DNA from: JBDTCO01 sp039923495
GTDB lineage: Bacteria > Myxococcota_A > Polyangia > Palsa-1104
Assembly: GCA_039923495.1 (NCBI GenBank)
Contig: JBDTCO010000228.1
Span: 8,134 to 72,133, forward strand
DNA: 64,000 nucleotides
Direction of reading: 5' to 3'
The notes beneath the pieces are model-generated. The model saw nothing but the letters and a program-made list of their open reading frames with translations. It searched no databases and had not been told where the DNA came from. Shown here piece by piece: positions 34,386-42,381 of this stretch (position 1 is its first letter; every line of letters begins with the position of its first letter). The translations under genes were made by a program, and so were the position numbers.

Positions 34386-35372
34386 CTACCCGATCTTCAC
34401 CACCATCCGGCCGCGCACCTTGCCTTCCAGGTACGCAGCGAAGTGTCCGGGGAGCTCGTCGAGGTCGATGGTTCGTACCGCCTTCTGCACGCGCTCCGGC
34501 TTCCACTCCGCGGCGAGCTTTGCCCAGACGCGCTGTCGCGTCGGCATCGGGCAGTTCACGCTGTCGGTGCCGAGAAGGTGGACACCGCGCAGGATGAAGG
34601 GCATCACCGTCGTGCTGAGCTTGTGGCTTGCGGCGAGGCCGACCGCAGCGACGGTACCACCGACCTTCTGCATCGACAGCAGCCATGCGAGCATGTCGCC
34701 GCCGAGGTTGTCGACCGCGCCCGCGTATGTCGCCCTGTCGAGGGCGCGCACCTTCGTCAGGTCGATGTTGCTGCGCAGCAAGATCTCCTGCGCGCCGATC
34801 TCGCGCAGGTATGCCTCCTCCTCTGCCTTACCCGTGATCGCGACGACGTGGTGCCCGAGCGTCGCCAGGATCTCCACCGCCACCGAGCCCACGCCGCCGG
34901 TCGCGCCCGTCACCGCCACCGGTCCGTTCTGCGGGCGCAGCCCGTTGTGGATCATCAGCTCGATGGCGAGCGCGGCCGTGAAGCCGGCGGTGCCGAGCGT
35001 CATGGCGTCGAACGACGACATGCCTTCTGGACGCCTCACGACCCAGTCGGCCGGCACGCGCACGCGCTCGGCATAGCCACCGTCGTGCGCGACGCCGAGG
35101 TCGTAGCCCGTGACGAGCACTTCATCGCCCGCAGCAAAGCGCGAATCCCGCGACGACTCGACCGTCCCCGCGACGTCGATGCCCGCGTTCGTCGGGAACT
35201 TGCGCATGATCCTGCCGCTACCGTCGTGCGACAACGCGTCCTTGTAGTTGATGGTCGAGTGCTCGGCAAAAAGGACGACCTCGCCCTGATCGAGCTCGTC
35301 GATCGTCATGTCCACGAAGCGGCTCGTGACCTTGCCGCCCTCGTCGAAGCTCCGGTACGCCTTGAACGTCAT
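34386..35372 (-). CDS. acuI: YhdH/AcuI-family NADPH-dependent reductase
   Basis: 328 aa from ATG 35372. MDR fold: substrate domain with INYKDALSHDGSGRIMR and AGIDVAGTVESS, Rossmann domain with VAVTGATGGVGSVAVEIL (about residues 150-168) and SNIDLTKVRALDRATYAGAV. The phrases NYKDAL and PGIDVAG-like are typical of the YhdH/YhfP subgroup, which includes acrylyl-CoA reductase AcuI (acryloyl-CoA to propionyl-CoA). Length is normal. Exact substrate is inferred from subgroup only. Confidence 0.85.
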   Translation of the reverse strand: MTFKAYRSFDEGGKVTSRFVDMTIDELDQGEVVLFAEHSTINYKDALSHDGSGRIMRKFPTNAGIDVAGTVESSRDSRFAAGDEVLVTGYDLGVAHDGGYAERVRVPADWVVRRPEGMSSFDAMTLGTAGFTAALAIELMIHNGLRPQNGPVAVTGATGGVGSVAVEILATLGHHVVAITGKAEEEAYLREIGAQEILLRSNIDLTKVRALDRATYAGAVDNLGGDMLAWLLSMQKVGGTVAAVGLAASHKLSTTVMPFILRGVHLLGTDSVNCPMPTRQRVWAKLAAEWKPERVQKAVRTIDLDELPGHFAAYLEGKVRGRMVVKIG

Positions 35373-35496
35373 CGTCGTGCCTCCGCCCCGAGGCGAGACG
35401 CGTTCACGTTGCCGGCCATCCAGATCCGCATCTGCGCATCATGCCTCGAAGAAGCGATGACCGCGTCGTGTGCATCCGATCTGCGGGCCTACCCAC

Positions 35497-35643
35497 ATGC
35501 TCGAGAAATGCGACTGTGATGCTCCTCTGCGCTACGTCCTGACCGCGACGGGTTGGCTCGTTCGCTGCACGAGCTGCCGGCACGAGTGGATCGAGCGGCT
35601 GCTGTCGGCGGCCCACCGCAAGGTGCCCGACGAACCGACCTAG
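35497..35643 (+). CDS. 48-aa zinc-binding-like small protein
   Basis: ATG 35497 to TAG 35643. It reads MLEKCDCDAPLRYVLTATGW then LVRCTSCRHEWIERLL, giving Cys-x-Cys and Cys-x2-Cys-x-His pairs suitable for one zinc. Third-position G/C bias is strong. It lies between the AcuI gene and an enoyl-CoA hydratase. It is too short for standard thresholds, and its reality rests on the Cys spacing and codon use. Confidence 0.4.
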   Translation: MLEKCDCDAPLRYVLTATGWLVRCTSCRHEWIERLLSAAHRKVPDEPT

Positions 35644-35717
35644 CAAGCGACGCGCCGTCGTCTCGCCGATCGCGACGTGAGTAGGTCCGCTCGTGAAGAA
35701 GTGATACGTGTTGGAAC

Positions 35718-36497
35718 ATGACCGCGACGCGCACGGAGACCTTCGGCGAAGGTCTGCTCCAGGTAACGCTCGATCGCCCCGACTCCGCCAATGCGATCGA
35801 CGCGACCATGGCGCTCGAGCTGGCGGACCTCGGCCGTCGCTGCGAGGCCGATGCGTCCATTCGTGCGGTCGTGCTCACCGGCTCGGGCACCCGGTTCTTC
35901 TGCGCGGGCGGCGACATCGGCAGCTTCGTTTCCGCGGGTGACGCGCTCGCCCCGATGCTGCGCGAGCTCACGATGCACCTGCACGCGGCGCTGAGCTCGT
36001 TCGCGCGCATGAACGCGGTGCTCATCACGGCCATCAACGGCGCGGCGGCCGGCGGTGGCCTGGGGCTCGCCATCGCGGGCGACCTCTGCATCGCGGCGCG
36101 GTCGGCGTCGTTCAAGTCGGCGTACACGGCCATCGGTCTGTCGCCGGACGCCTCCACTTCGTTCTGGCTGCCGAAGCTCGTCGGGGTGCGACGCGCGCAG
36201 CAGATGGTCCTCACCAACGTGACCGTCGACTCCGCGCGCGCGCTCGAGTGGGGCCTCGTGACGGAGGTCGTCGAGGATGCGCAGCTCGTGTCCCGCGCCC
36301 GCGCTCTCGCCGTCGGGATCGGCGCTTTGCCGGGGCCGAGCGTCGCGGCGTCGCGGCGCCTCCTGCTCGAATCCATGGAGGGCGCGAGCCTCACGGAGCA
36401 GCTCGATCGCGAGGGCCGCAGCATCTCGCAGCTCGCGCTCACACCCGAGGCCAGAACGCAGATCGATCGCTTCCTCTCGAAGTCGAAGAAGGGCTGA
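35718..36497 (+). CDS. Enoyl-CoA hydratase/isomerase family protein
   Basis: 259 aa from ATG 35718. Crotonase features: VTLDRPDSANAID, oxyanion-hole segments FFCAGGDIGSF (about 64-74) and INGAAAGGGLGLAIAGDL (about 108-126), and the C-terminal helix with ASRRLLLESME. The second catalytic Glu expected after GLSPD is Ala/Ser here (GLSPDASTSF), with Asp retained, as in PaaG/dienoyl-CoA isomerase subgroups. Acts on acyl-CoA in the cytosol. The acyl-CoA-binding protein gene begins 6 nt after. Confidence 0.85.
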   Translation: MTATRTETFGEGLLQVTLDRPDSANAIDATMALELADLGRRCEADASIRAVVLTGSGTRFFCAGGDIGSFVSAGDALAPMLRELTMHLHAALSSFARMNAVLITAINGAAAGGGLGLAIAGDLCIAARSASFKSAYTAIGLSPDASTSFWLPKLVGVRRAQQMVLTNVTVDSARALEWGLVTEVVEDAQLVSRARALAVGIGALPGPSVAASRRLLLESMEGASLTEQLDREGRSISQLALTPEARTQIDRFLSKSKKG

Positions 36498-36502
36498 ACG
36501 AC

Positions 36503-36757
36503 ATGTCACCGACCGAGCGCTTCACCGCCGCACAGGACCGAGTCAAGACGCTGAAGACAGCGCCCGGCACCGACACACTGCTCGAGCTCTACGCTCTCTT
36601 CAAGCAGGGCACCATGGGCGATGTCGACGGCAAGCGCCCCGGCATGCTGGACCTCAAGGGCCGCGCGAAGTACGACGCGTGGGCGAAGCGCAAGGGTCTC
36701 TCGCGCGATCAGGCGATGGAGGCGTACGTCGCGCTCGTCGACAAGCTCGTCGGGTAG
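36503..36757 (+). CDS. Acyl-CoA-binding protein
   Basis: 84 aa from ATG 36503. The ACBP four-helix signature is present: ERFTAAQDRVKTLK, LELYALFKQGTMGDVDGKRP, MLDLKGRAKYDAWAKRKGLS, with the conserved Tyr, Lys and Trp (YALFKQ, KYDAW). It binds long-chain acyl-CoA esters in the cytosol. Immediate coupling to an enoyl-CoA hydratase gene suggests a role in acyl-CoA pool handling. ACBPs are common in eukaryotes and patchy in bacteria. Confidence 0.9.
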   Translation: MSPTERFTAAQDRVKTLKTAPGTDTLLELYALFKQGTMGDVDGKRPGMLDLKGRAKYDAWAKRKGLSRDQAMEAYVALVDKLVG

Positions 36758-36760
36758 CCG

Positions 36761-37639
36761 CTACCCGTAGAGCCGCGACGCGTTGCCCCACAGCAGCGCG
36801 TCGCGATCCTTCGCGTCGGGGACGGCGTGAAGCAGCCGCTTCAGCTCGCGGTCCCACGCGTACGGAAGGTTCGGAAAGTCGGTGCCGAAGAGCAGGCGAT
36901 CGGCGCGGCCGGGGAACAGCTTGCCCGGCGGGTCCTCGTCGAAGAAGCCGGCGATCGCCATCGTCGTGTCGAGGTACAGGTTCTCGTGGCGATCGAGCAG
37001 CTGCAGGTACGCGTCGTACTCGTCCGCGCCGAGGTGCGGCACCACGAGCGTGAGCGTCGGATGGCGCTGCAGCACGTGTTCGATCTGCTGGGCGCCGCAC
37101 AGGCCGCGCACGTCGAGGCCATAGCCCGGCGACGCCGGCTCGCGACCCGCGTGGATCACGACCGGCCGCTGCGCGCTCGCACACAGCGCATAGATGGGAT
37201 CGAGGCGCGCGTCATCGGCCGCGAGCTTCTGCACGTGGCAGTGCAGCTTGAGCCCGCGCAGGCCGAGATCGAAGGCGTTCTTCACCACGGCCTCCGCATC
37301 GGGCTCACCCGGCATCACGGTGCCGAACGGGACGATCTGCGAGTGCGCGCGCGCAAGCTCGGCGACGAATGCGTTGAGCGCGCGCGCCATGCCGGGCTTG
37401 TGCGCGTAGTGCAGCGCCGTGAAGCGAGCGACGCCATGCGCGAGCAGGAACTCCACGACCTGCTCGGCGTGCAGCCGGTAGCGGATGGGCCACGCGTGCG
37501 CGTCGAACCACCGCCAGATCGCCTCGAACACCCGATCGGGGAACAGGTGCACGTGCGCGTCGTACACGCGTAGACCCTCGGGTACATGCCCCCCTTCCTC
37601 GTCGTCGATCGCGGGGCGCGGCAGCGCGTACGCATTCAT
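36761..37639 (-). CDS. Amidohydrolase 2-type TIM-barrel metal hydrolase
   Basis: 292 aa from ATG 37639; longer upstream frame looks non-coding. Motifs: YDAHVHLFPDRVFE (HxH metal ligands, about residues 28-30), GLRGLKLHCHVQ, RPVVIHAGREP, VVPHLGADEYD and LLFGTDFPNLPY with the C-terminal metal Asp. This is the amidohydrolase-2 (decarboxylase/hydrolase) group. Substrate unknown. The stop faces the ACBP stop 3 nt away. Confidence 0.8.
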   Translation of the reverse strand: MNAYALPRPAIDDEEGGHVPEGLRVYDAHVHLFPDRVFEAIWRWFDAHAWPIRYRLHAEQVVEFLLAHGVARFTALHYAHKPGMARALNAFVAELARAHSQIVPFGTVMPGEPDAEAVVKNAFDLGLRGLKLHCHVQKLAADDARLDPIYALCASAQRPVVIHAGREPASPGYGLDVRGLCGAQQIEHVLQRHPTLTLVVPHLGADEYDAYLQLLDRHENLYLDTTMAIAGFFDEDPPGKLFPGRADRLLFGTDFPNLPYAWDRELKRLLHAVPDAKDRDALLWGNASRLYG

Positions 37640-37831
37640 GCGTGCAACGTAGCGCGTATGCTCGTGGTCGTGACGAGTCGTCGACGCGTTCTCTGCTACG
37701 CCAGCGCCGGGGCTCGACCTCGGCGCTCGTGAACCCGGTCTTCGGGGACGACGCGAAGGGCATGCCCGGATACGCTGGCTCTGCCGCGCGCCTCCTTGCA
37801 CACCCGGGTAACCGATAGCTCGACGCTGCTG

Positions 37832-38908
37832 CTAGTCGACCGGGTAGTCCGTGTAGCCCTTCTCGCCGGGCGTGTACGCACGACTCATGTCGGGCTGACG
37901 CAGCTCGCGACCCTCCTTCAGCTTCGTCACGAGGTTGGGGTTGCCGAGGAAGGGCCGGCCGAACGCGACGAGGTCACAGTGCTTCGCCTCGAGATCTTTC
38001 TCCGCGCGCGCCAGGTCGTAGCCGCCGGAGAGGATGAGCTTTCCGCCGAAAGCGCCGTGGATCTCCTGCTTGATCTTCTCCGGCACGTGGGGCGCGCCCA
38101 TCGACGAGTGATCGACGATGTGGACGTACGCGAGGTCCAGCGTGGAGAGGCCGCGCGCGAGCTCGATGTAGAGCTCGTCCATCTTGTCGTCGGCCTTCAT
38201 GCCGTTGAAGGCGCCGTACGGAGACAGGCGGATGCCCGTGCGGTCGCCGCCAATCTTCTCGGCGACGCGACGCGTGACCTCGAGCGCGAAGCGAGTGCGG
38301 TTCGTGACGGTTCCACCCCACTCATCCGTGCGCGCGTTTGCGCCGGTGTTGAGGAACTGATCGACGAGGTAGCCGTTGGCGCCGTGGATCTCGACGCCGT
38401 CGAAGCCCGCGTCGATCGCGTGGGCCGCGCACGCGCCGTACTCACCGATGGCCCTCTCGATGTCGGCGGGCGTCATCGCAACCGGCGTGGGATACGGCTG
38501 CTCGCCCTCCTGGTCCGTGTGCATCTTGCCCGGCGCCGCAAGCGCCGACGGACCGACGACGCGCGCGCCCTTCGGCATGTTGAGCGGGTGGCCGACGCGT
38601 CCCGTGTGCATGATCTGCAAGAAGAGGTGACCGCCCTTTTCGTGCACGGCCCTGGTCACGGACTTCCAGCCCTCGACCTGTGCGGCGTCGAAGCAGCCGG
38701 GGATGCGGGCGTAGCCGAGGCCATCCGGCGAGGGCGACGTGCCCTCTGTGACGATGAGGCCAGCCTCCGCGCGCTGCGCGTAGTAGATGGCGACGATCGG
38801 GCCTGGGACGTTGCCGATGGACCGGCTGCGCGTCATGGGCGACATGACGACGCGGTTCTCGAGCCTCGACGGACCGAGCTGGAGCGGGGAGAACAGAATC
38901 TCGGACAT
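37832..38908 (-). CDS. Old yellow enzyme (NADH:flavin oxidoreductase)
   Basis: 358 aa from ATG 38908, preceded by GAGGTCC. Begins LFSPLQLGPSRLENRVVMSP; includes FLQIMHTGRVGHP, GFDGVEIHGANGYLVDQFLN (active-site His and Asn region), NRTRFALEVTRRV and a C-terminal phosphate-binding FGRPFLGNPNLV. FMN-dependent reduction of activated alkenes or nitro compounds by NAD(P)H. The flavin reductase gene starts 61 nt upstream on the same strand, so both are likely one operon. Confidence 0.9.
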   Translation of the reverse strand: MSEILFSPLQLGPSRLENRVVMSPMTRSRSIGNVPGPIVAIYYAQRAEAGLIVTEGTSPSPDGLGYARIPGCFDAAQVEGWKSVTRAVHEKGGHLFLQIMHTGRVGHPLNMPKGARVVGPSALAAPGKMHTDQEGEQPYPTPVAMTPADIERAIGEYGACAAHAIDAGFDGVEIHGANGYLVDQFLNTGANARTDEWGGTVTNRTRFALEVTRRVAEKIGGDRTGIRLSPYGAFNGMKADDKMDELYIELARGLSTLDLAYVHIVDHSSMGAPHVPEKIKQEIHGAFGGKLILSGGYDLARAEKDLEAKHCDLVAFGRPFLGNPNLVTKLKEGRELRQPDMSRAYTPGEKGYTDYPVD

Positions 38909-38969
38909 GAGGACCTCGCGTGGTGACTCGATAGGATGCGACGAGCCGTCGTCCCGTTTCTCGCGTCCC

Positions 38970-39461
38970 TTATTCGATCGGCGAGAAGCGGCCATAGCCG
39001 CCGCGGTGGAAGAGCAGCGGATGCACCGCGCGCAGCACCGCGAACGCTCGAACCTCGCCGAGCACGATGTCGTGATCTCCGGCCTCGTGGACGGCGTATG
39101 CATCGCAGTCGAACCACGCGACGACGTCGTCGATGATGGGCAGCCCCGCCGGCGAGAGCGAGTGCGCGAGGCCCTCGAACCTGTCGGCGTCGCGCGACGC
39201 GAAGCGGCGACACACCGCCTCCTGATCGAAGGCAAGCACGTTCACGCAGAAGCGCTTTGCAACGGCGATGCGAGCCCACGTGCTCGACTTGCGGTCGGGA
39301 TAGAACGCGACCAGAGGCGGCGTGAGCGACACGGAGTTGAACGTACCAACCGTCATGCCGACGCGCGCGCCGTCCTCGTCGACCGACGTGACGATGGAGA
39401 CGCCGGTCGGGTAGTGACCGAGCACATCACGGAAGTACCGGGGATCGGACGGCGAGCTCAT
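38970..39461 (-). CDS. Flavin reductase-like (DIM6/NTAB) protein
   Basis: 163 aa from ATG 39461. Typical split-barrel flavin reductase pattern: GHYPTGVSIVTSVDEDGARV, GMTVGTFNSVSLTPPLVAFY, RFCVNVLAFDQEAVCRRFA and a C-terminal VLRAVHPLLFHRGGYGRF. It reduces FMN or FAD with NAD(P)H and could supply reduced flavin to a partner. It lies just upstream of an old yellow enzyme gene. Confidence 0.85.
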   Translation of the reverse strand: MSSPSDPRYFRDVLGHYPTGVSIVTSVDEDGARVGMTVGTFNSVSLTPPLVAFYPDRKSSTWARIAVAKRFCVNVLAFDQEAVCRRFASRDADRFEGLAHSLSPAGLPIIDDVVAWFDCDAYAVHEAGDHDIVLGEVRAFAVLRAVHPLLFHRGGYGRFSPIE

Positions 39462-39526
39462 GGGATCGACCTCGAGGTTCGAAACGTGCGCGGAGAGGAT
39501 CGTCGGGATGCCTCTCCGCGGCCTTC

Positions 39527-40081
39527 CTAGTGACCCGTGCCCATGTCTCCGCGTCGGCTGGCCTCGAAGAGGAACCAGGTGCGACGCTCGGTCTCGTCGA
39601 TCCAGTTCTCGATGAGGCTGGCGGACGCGATGTCGCGGTGATCGTTGCAGACGTCGTGGACCGTGCGGAGGCGCTCGGCGAGCATCTTGTTGTCCTCGCG
39701 GAGCTCCGCGAGCATGTCGAGTGGATCGACGTAGTCCGCATCGTTGTCGCTGATGCGCTGCAGGCGCGCAATGTGACCGATCGAGCGCAGCGTCATGCCG
39801 CCCACCTTGCGGACACGCTCGGCGATGGCGTCGGTCATCGCGAAGATCTGCGTCGCCTGCTCGTCGAGCAGCAGGTGGTAATCGCGGAAGTGCGGACCGC
39901 TGACGTGCCAGTGGAAGTTCTTGGTCTTGAGGTAGAGCGCGAAGACATCGGCGAGCGTAGCGTTGAGGCCGCCCGCGATGTCCTTCGTCGCCGCGGCCGA
40001 CAGATCAGTCGGGGTCGCGATACGCGCCGTACGCGCGGTCTTGAGCCTGTCCTTGCTGCTTGCAGCTACCTTCTTCGCCAT
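39527..40081 (-). CDS. dps: Dps-family ferritin-like DNA-protection protein
   Basis: 184 aa from ATG 40081 (GGAGG upstream). A Lys/Ala-rich N-terminal tail (MAKKVAASSKDRLKTARTAR) suits DNA binding. The ferroxidase signature is present: KNFHWHVSGPHFRDYHLLLD then EQATQIFAMTDAIAERVRKV. Further helices are complete. Stores iron and protects DNA from peroxide (family knowledge). Gap of 65 nt to the next gene on the same strand. Confidence 0.9.
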   Translation of the reverse strand: MAKKVAASSKDRLKTARTARIATPTDLSAAATKDIAGGLNATLADVFALYLKTKNFHWHVSGPHFRDYHLLLDEQATQIFAMTDAIAERVRKVGGMTLRSIGHIARLQRISDNDADYVDPLDMLAELREDNKMLAERLRTVHDVCNDHRDIASASLIENWIDETERRTWFLFEASRRGDMGTGH

Positions 40082-40174
40082 ATCGTGGACCTCCGTGTCG
40101 GGTGACATCGTAGCGCCAAAGCCCGGCGCGCGGCTAAATGGGGAAGCTCACTAACGAGAGCGAGGATGCCACGA

Positions 40175-41146
40175 CTATCCGATGAGCCCCGTCGTGATCG
40201 CGAGCAGCGTCAGCGTGGCGAGCGCGAGCCACAGCGCGACAGCCTGCACGAGCGGACGCACGCCCAGACCGCGCAGCGCATCGCGCGACATGCCGAGGCC
40301 GATGAGGAACAGCGTGAGCGACAGCAGCCGGTGCGCGCCTGCGGCGACGAGGTGGCCCACGCTCTGCAAAGGCGGCACGAAGGTGACGAGCGCGGCGATG
40401 CCCACGAAGCCCGCGATGAACCACGGGCGCTTCGGCGCCGCGGTGCTCTCACCCCCGCGTGCACGCGCGAGCGAGATCGCGAACGTCACGGGCACGATCC
40501 ACAGCGCGCGCGCGAGCTTCGCGGCAGTGGCGACCTCGAGCGCGCGCGTGCCGTACTGCGACGCTGCACCGACGACCGAGCTCGTGTCGTGGATGGCGAG
40601 CGCGCACCACAGACCGAACGCGTCCTGCTTCATCGCGAGCGCGTGCCCGACCACGGGGAACACGAGCAGCGCGACGGCGTTGAGCAGGAAGATGGTGACG
40701 AGCGCCATCGACACGTCTTCCTCCTTCGCGCGCACGACCGGCGCGACGGCCGCGATCGCGCTGCCGCCGCAGATCGCGGTGCCGACGGTGACGAGGAGCG
40801 AGACGTCCTTTCCCACGCCGATCTTGCGACCGAGCAGCGTGCCCAGCGATAGCGCGAGCCCGATGCCGACCACGGTATAGCCGAGGCCGTGCAGGCCGAC
40901 GCGCGCGACGACCGCGAGGTTCATACCCGCGCCGAGGCCCACCACCGACCACGTGAGCGAGCGGTGCGCGAACAGGCGCGTCCGGTGCGCGAACCGGTTC
41001 CCGAAGACGATCGCGTAGGCGATGCCGGCGAGCAGCGCGAGGGCCGGCGAGACGAAGAGCGAGGCAAGACCGAGGAGCAGGAGCGGCATGACCAGAAGGT
41101 GCGACGCAACCATTCGTACAGAAAGCCGTGATTGTCGATATCCCAT
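40175..41146 (-). CDS. yeiH: YeiH-family (UPF0324) putative sulfate/sulfite exporter
   Basis: Up to 323 aa from ATG 41146; ATG 41113 and ATG 41089 (MPLLLLGLASL) are other starts, and the position of the palindrome at 41142-41162 favours one of them. About ten membrane segments. The signature GTAICGGSAIAAVAPVVRAK then EEDVSMALVTIFLLNAVALL is characteristic of YeiH proteins. It is divergent from a LysR gene, the classic yeiH-yeiE arrangement. Substrate in this organism is not known. Confidence 0.8.
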   Translation of the reverse strand: MGYRQSRLSVRMVASHLLVMPLLLLGLASLFVSPALALLAGIAYAIVFGNRFAHRTRLFAHRSLTWSVVGLGAGMNLAVVARVGLHGLGYTVVGIGLALSLGTLLGRKIGVGKDVSLLVTVGTAICGGSAIAAVAPVVRAKEEDVSMALVTIFLLNAVALLVFPVVGHALAMKQDAFGLWCALAIHDTSSVVGAASQYGTRALEVATAAKLARALWIVPVTFAISLARARGGESTAAPKRPWFIAGFVGIAALVTFVPPLQSVGHLVAAGAHRLLSLTLFLIGLGMSRDALRGLGVRPLVQAVALWLALATLTLLAITTGLIG

Positions 41147-41162
41147 CAGTTAACCTGATGGG
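41142..41162. promoter_or_regulatory. LysR-type operator palindrome between yeiH and lysR
   Basis: CCCATCAG-TTAAC-CTGATGGG is a perfect 8-bp inverted repeat with a 5-bp spacer. It contains ATC-N9-GAT (41145-41159), the classic LysR-family binding pattern. It spans the yeiH ATG at 41146 and ends at the base before the LysR ATG at 41163. Confidence 0.75.
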
Positions 41163-42056
41163 ATGCGCGACCTCGATCCGAGCCTCCTCGGCACGTTCCT
41201 GGCGGTCCTCGACGCGGGGCGCATCTCGGCGGCGGCGAAGGCGATCCACCTGTCGCAGCCGGCGGTGACGGCGCAGATCCGCAAGCTCGAGGATGCGCTC
41301 GGTGCCTCGCTCTTCGTACGCTCGGTCCACGGCGTCACGCCGACCGAGCGTGGGCTGCGCCTCGAGACGTACGCCCGCTCGATGCGTGTGCTGCTCGCCG
41401 AGGCCATCGCCGACGTCGCCGCCACGGAGGAGCAGAAGGGGCCGCTCGTCGTCGCAGCGAGCACCACGATCGCAGCGCACGTGCTGCCCTTCCTCCTCGC
41501 GGCCTTCCGCGCGCAGCACCCGACCGTCCCGCTGGACGTGCACGTCGAGAACACCGAGCACGTCGTCGAGGAGGTGCGCTCTGGTCGCGTGCCGCTCGGG
41601 CTCGTCGAGGGTCACGCGCGGGCATCGGGCGTGCGGCTCGAACCCTTCATCGACGACGAGATCGTCCCCGTGATGGGGCGCGAGGCCACGTTCACGGTCA
41701 AGCAAGCGCGGGACCTCGAGCACGTGCCGCTCTTGTGGCGCGAGGCCGGCTCGGGAACGCGTGCGGTCGTGGAGAGGGCGCTCGTCCGCGCGGGCGTGCG
41801 ACGCAAGAAGGTGCGGGCGCTCGACGTGGAGCTGGGCAGCACCGAGGCGATCCTCGGGGGCGCGGTGGCAGGCCTCGGGCTCGCGTTCGTCTCGCGGCGC
41901 TCTGCACGCGCGCACCTCGATGCGGGCCTCGTGCGCCTCGTGCCGGGGCTGGCGCTCGTCGTACAGCGGACGTTTCGATGGGCCCTGCCGACGGGATCAC
42001 TATCGGGACCTGCCGCCTCCTTCTACGCGCTCGCGCGACGCACGCCGCTGGGCTGA
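41163..42056 (+). CDS. LysR-family regulator, YeiE/CysB-like
   Basis: 297 aa from ATG 41163. N-terminal winged HTH: DPSLLGTFLAVLDAGRISAA, KAIHLSQPAVTAQIRKLEDA, LFVRSVHGVTPTERG. The effector domain (GPLVVAASTTIAAHVLPFLL to GLGLAFVSRRSARA) is complete. Starts right at the end of the palindrome and diverges from yeiH, so it most likely controls yeiH and itself. Confidence 0.9.
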   Translation: MRDLDPSLLGTFLAVLDAGRISAAAKAIHLSQPAVTAQIRKLEDALGASLFVRSVHGVTPTERGLRLETYARSMRVLLAEAIADVAATEEQKGPLVVAASTTIAAHVLPFLLAAFRAQHPTVPLDVHVENTEHVVEEVRSGRVPLGLVEGHARASGVRLEPFIDDEIVPVMGREATFTVKQARDLEHVPLLWREAGSGTRAVVERALVRAGVRRKKVRALDVELGSTEAILGGAVAGLGLAFVSRRSARAHLDAGLVRLVPGLALVVQRTFRWALPTGSLSGPAASFYALARRTPLG

Positions 42057-42174
42057 GGCGAGGATGCGCTTCGTGACGTTGGCGCGCCGAGCAGGCGTCG
42101 CAGGTCACCGGAATGAGTCACGCGGACGTGGTGCGGCCGATGCAGCAGGCGAGGGCTCAATCGAGGAGCCCGCC

Positions 42175-42381
42175 ATGAGCAACGTCGACAACAACCCGCA
42201 GGAGAAGACCGTCCATCCGAAGGGTGACGACAAGTACGACAACTACGGCTCGCGGTTCGCGCGCGACGAGGAGGGCCGCACGACCAATGGCGAGGAGCGC
42301 CGCGACTTTCAGAAGGACGCGGCGAAGGAGCCGGTCCGCGGCGGTTCACCCGTCGTGCCGAAAGACGCGTCTACTCGCTGA
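42175..42381 (+). CDS. Small hydrophilic protein
   Basis: 68 aa from ATG 42175 with GAGGAG upstream. It is strongly charged and lacks hydrophobic stretches: NPQEKTVHPKGDDKYDNYGS, RFARDEEGRTTNGEERRDFQ, KDAAKEPVRGG. The composition is like stress-related disordered proteins. Its end overlaps the convergent monooxygenase gene by 11 nt. Confidence 0.55.
   Translation: MSNVDNNPQEKTVHPKGDDKYDNYGSRFARDEEGRTTNGEERRDFQKDAAKEPVRGGSPVVPKDASTR

Noticed and set aside
37729..37818. Short plus-strand frame NPVFGDDAKGMPGY
   Set aside because: Sensible-looking but only 29 codons without RBS or recognisable neighbours; could be a gene scrap but not supportable.
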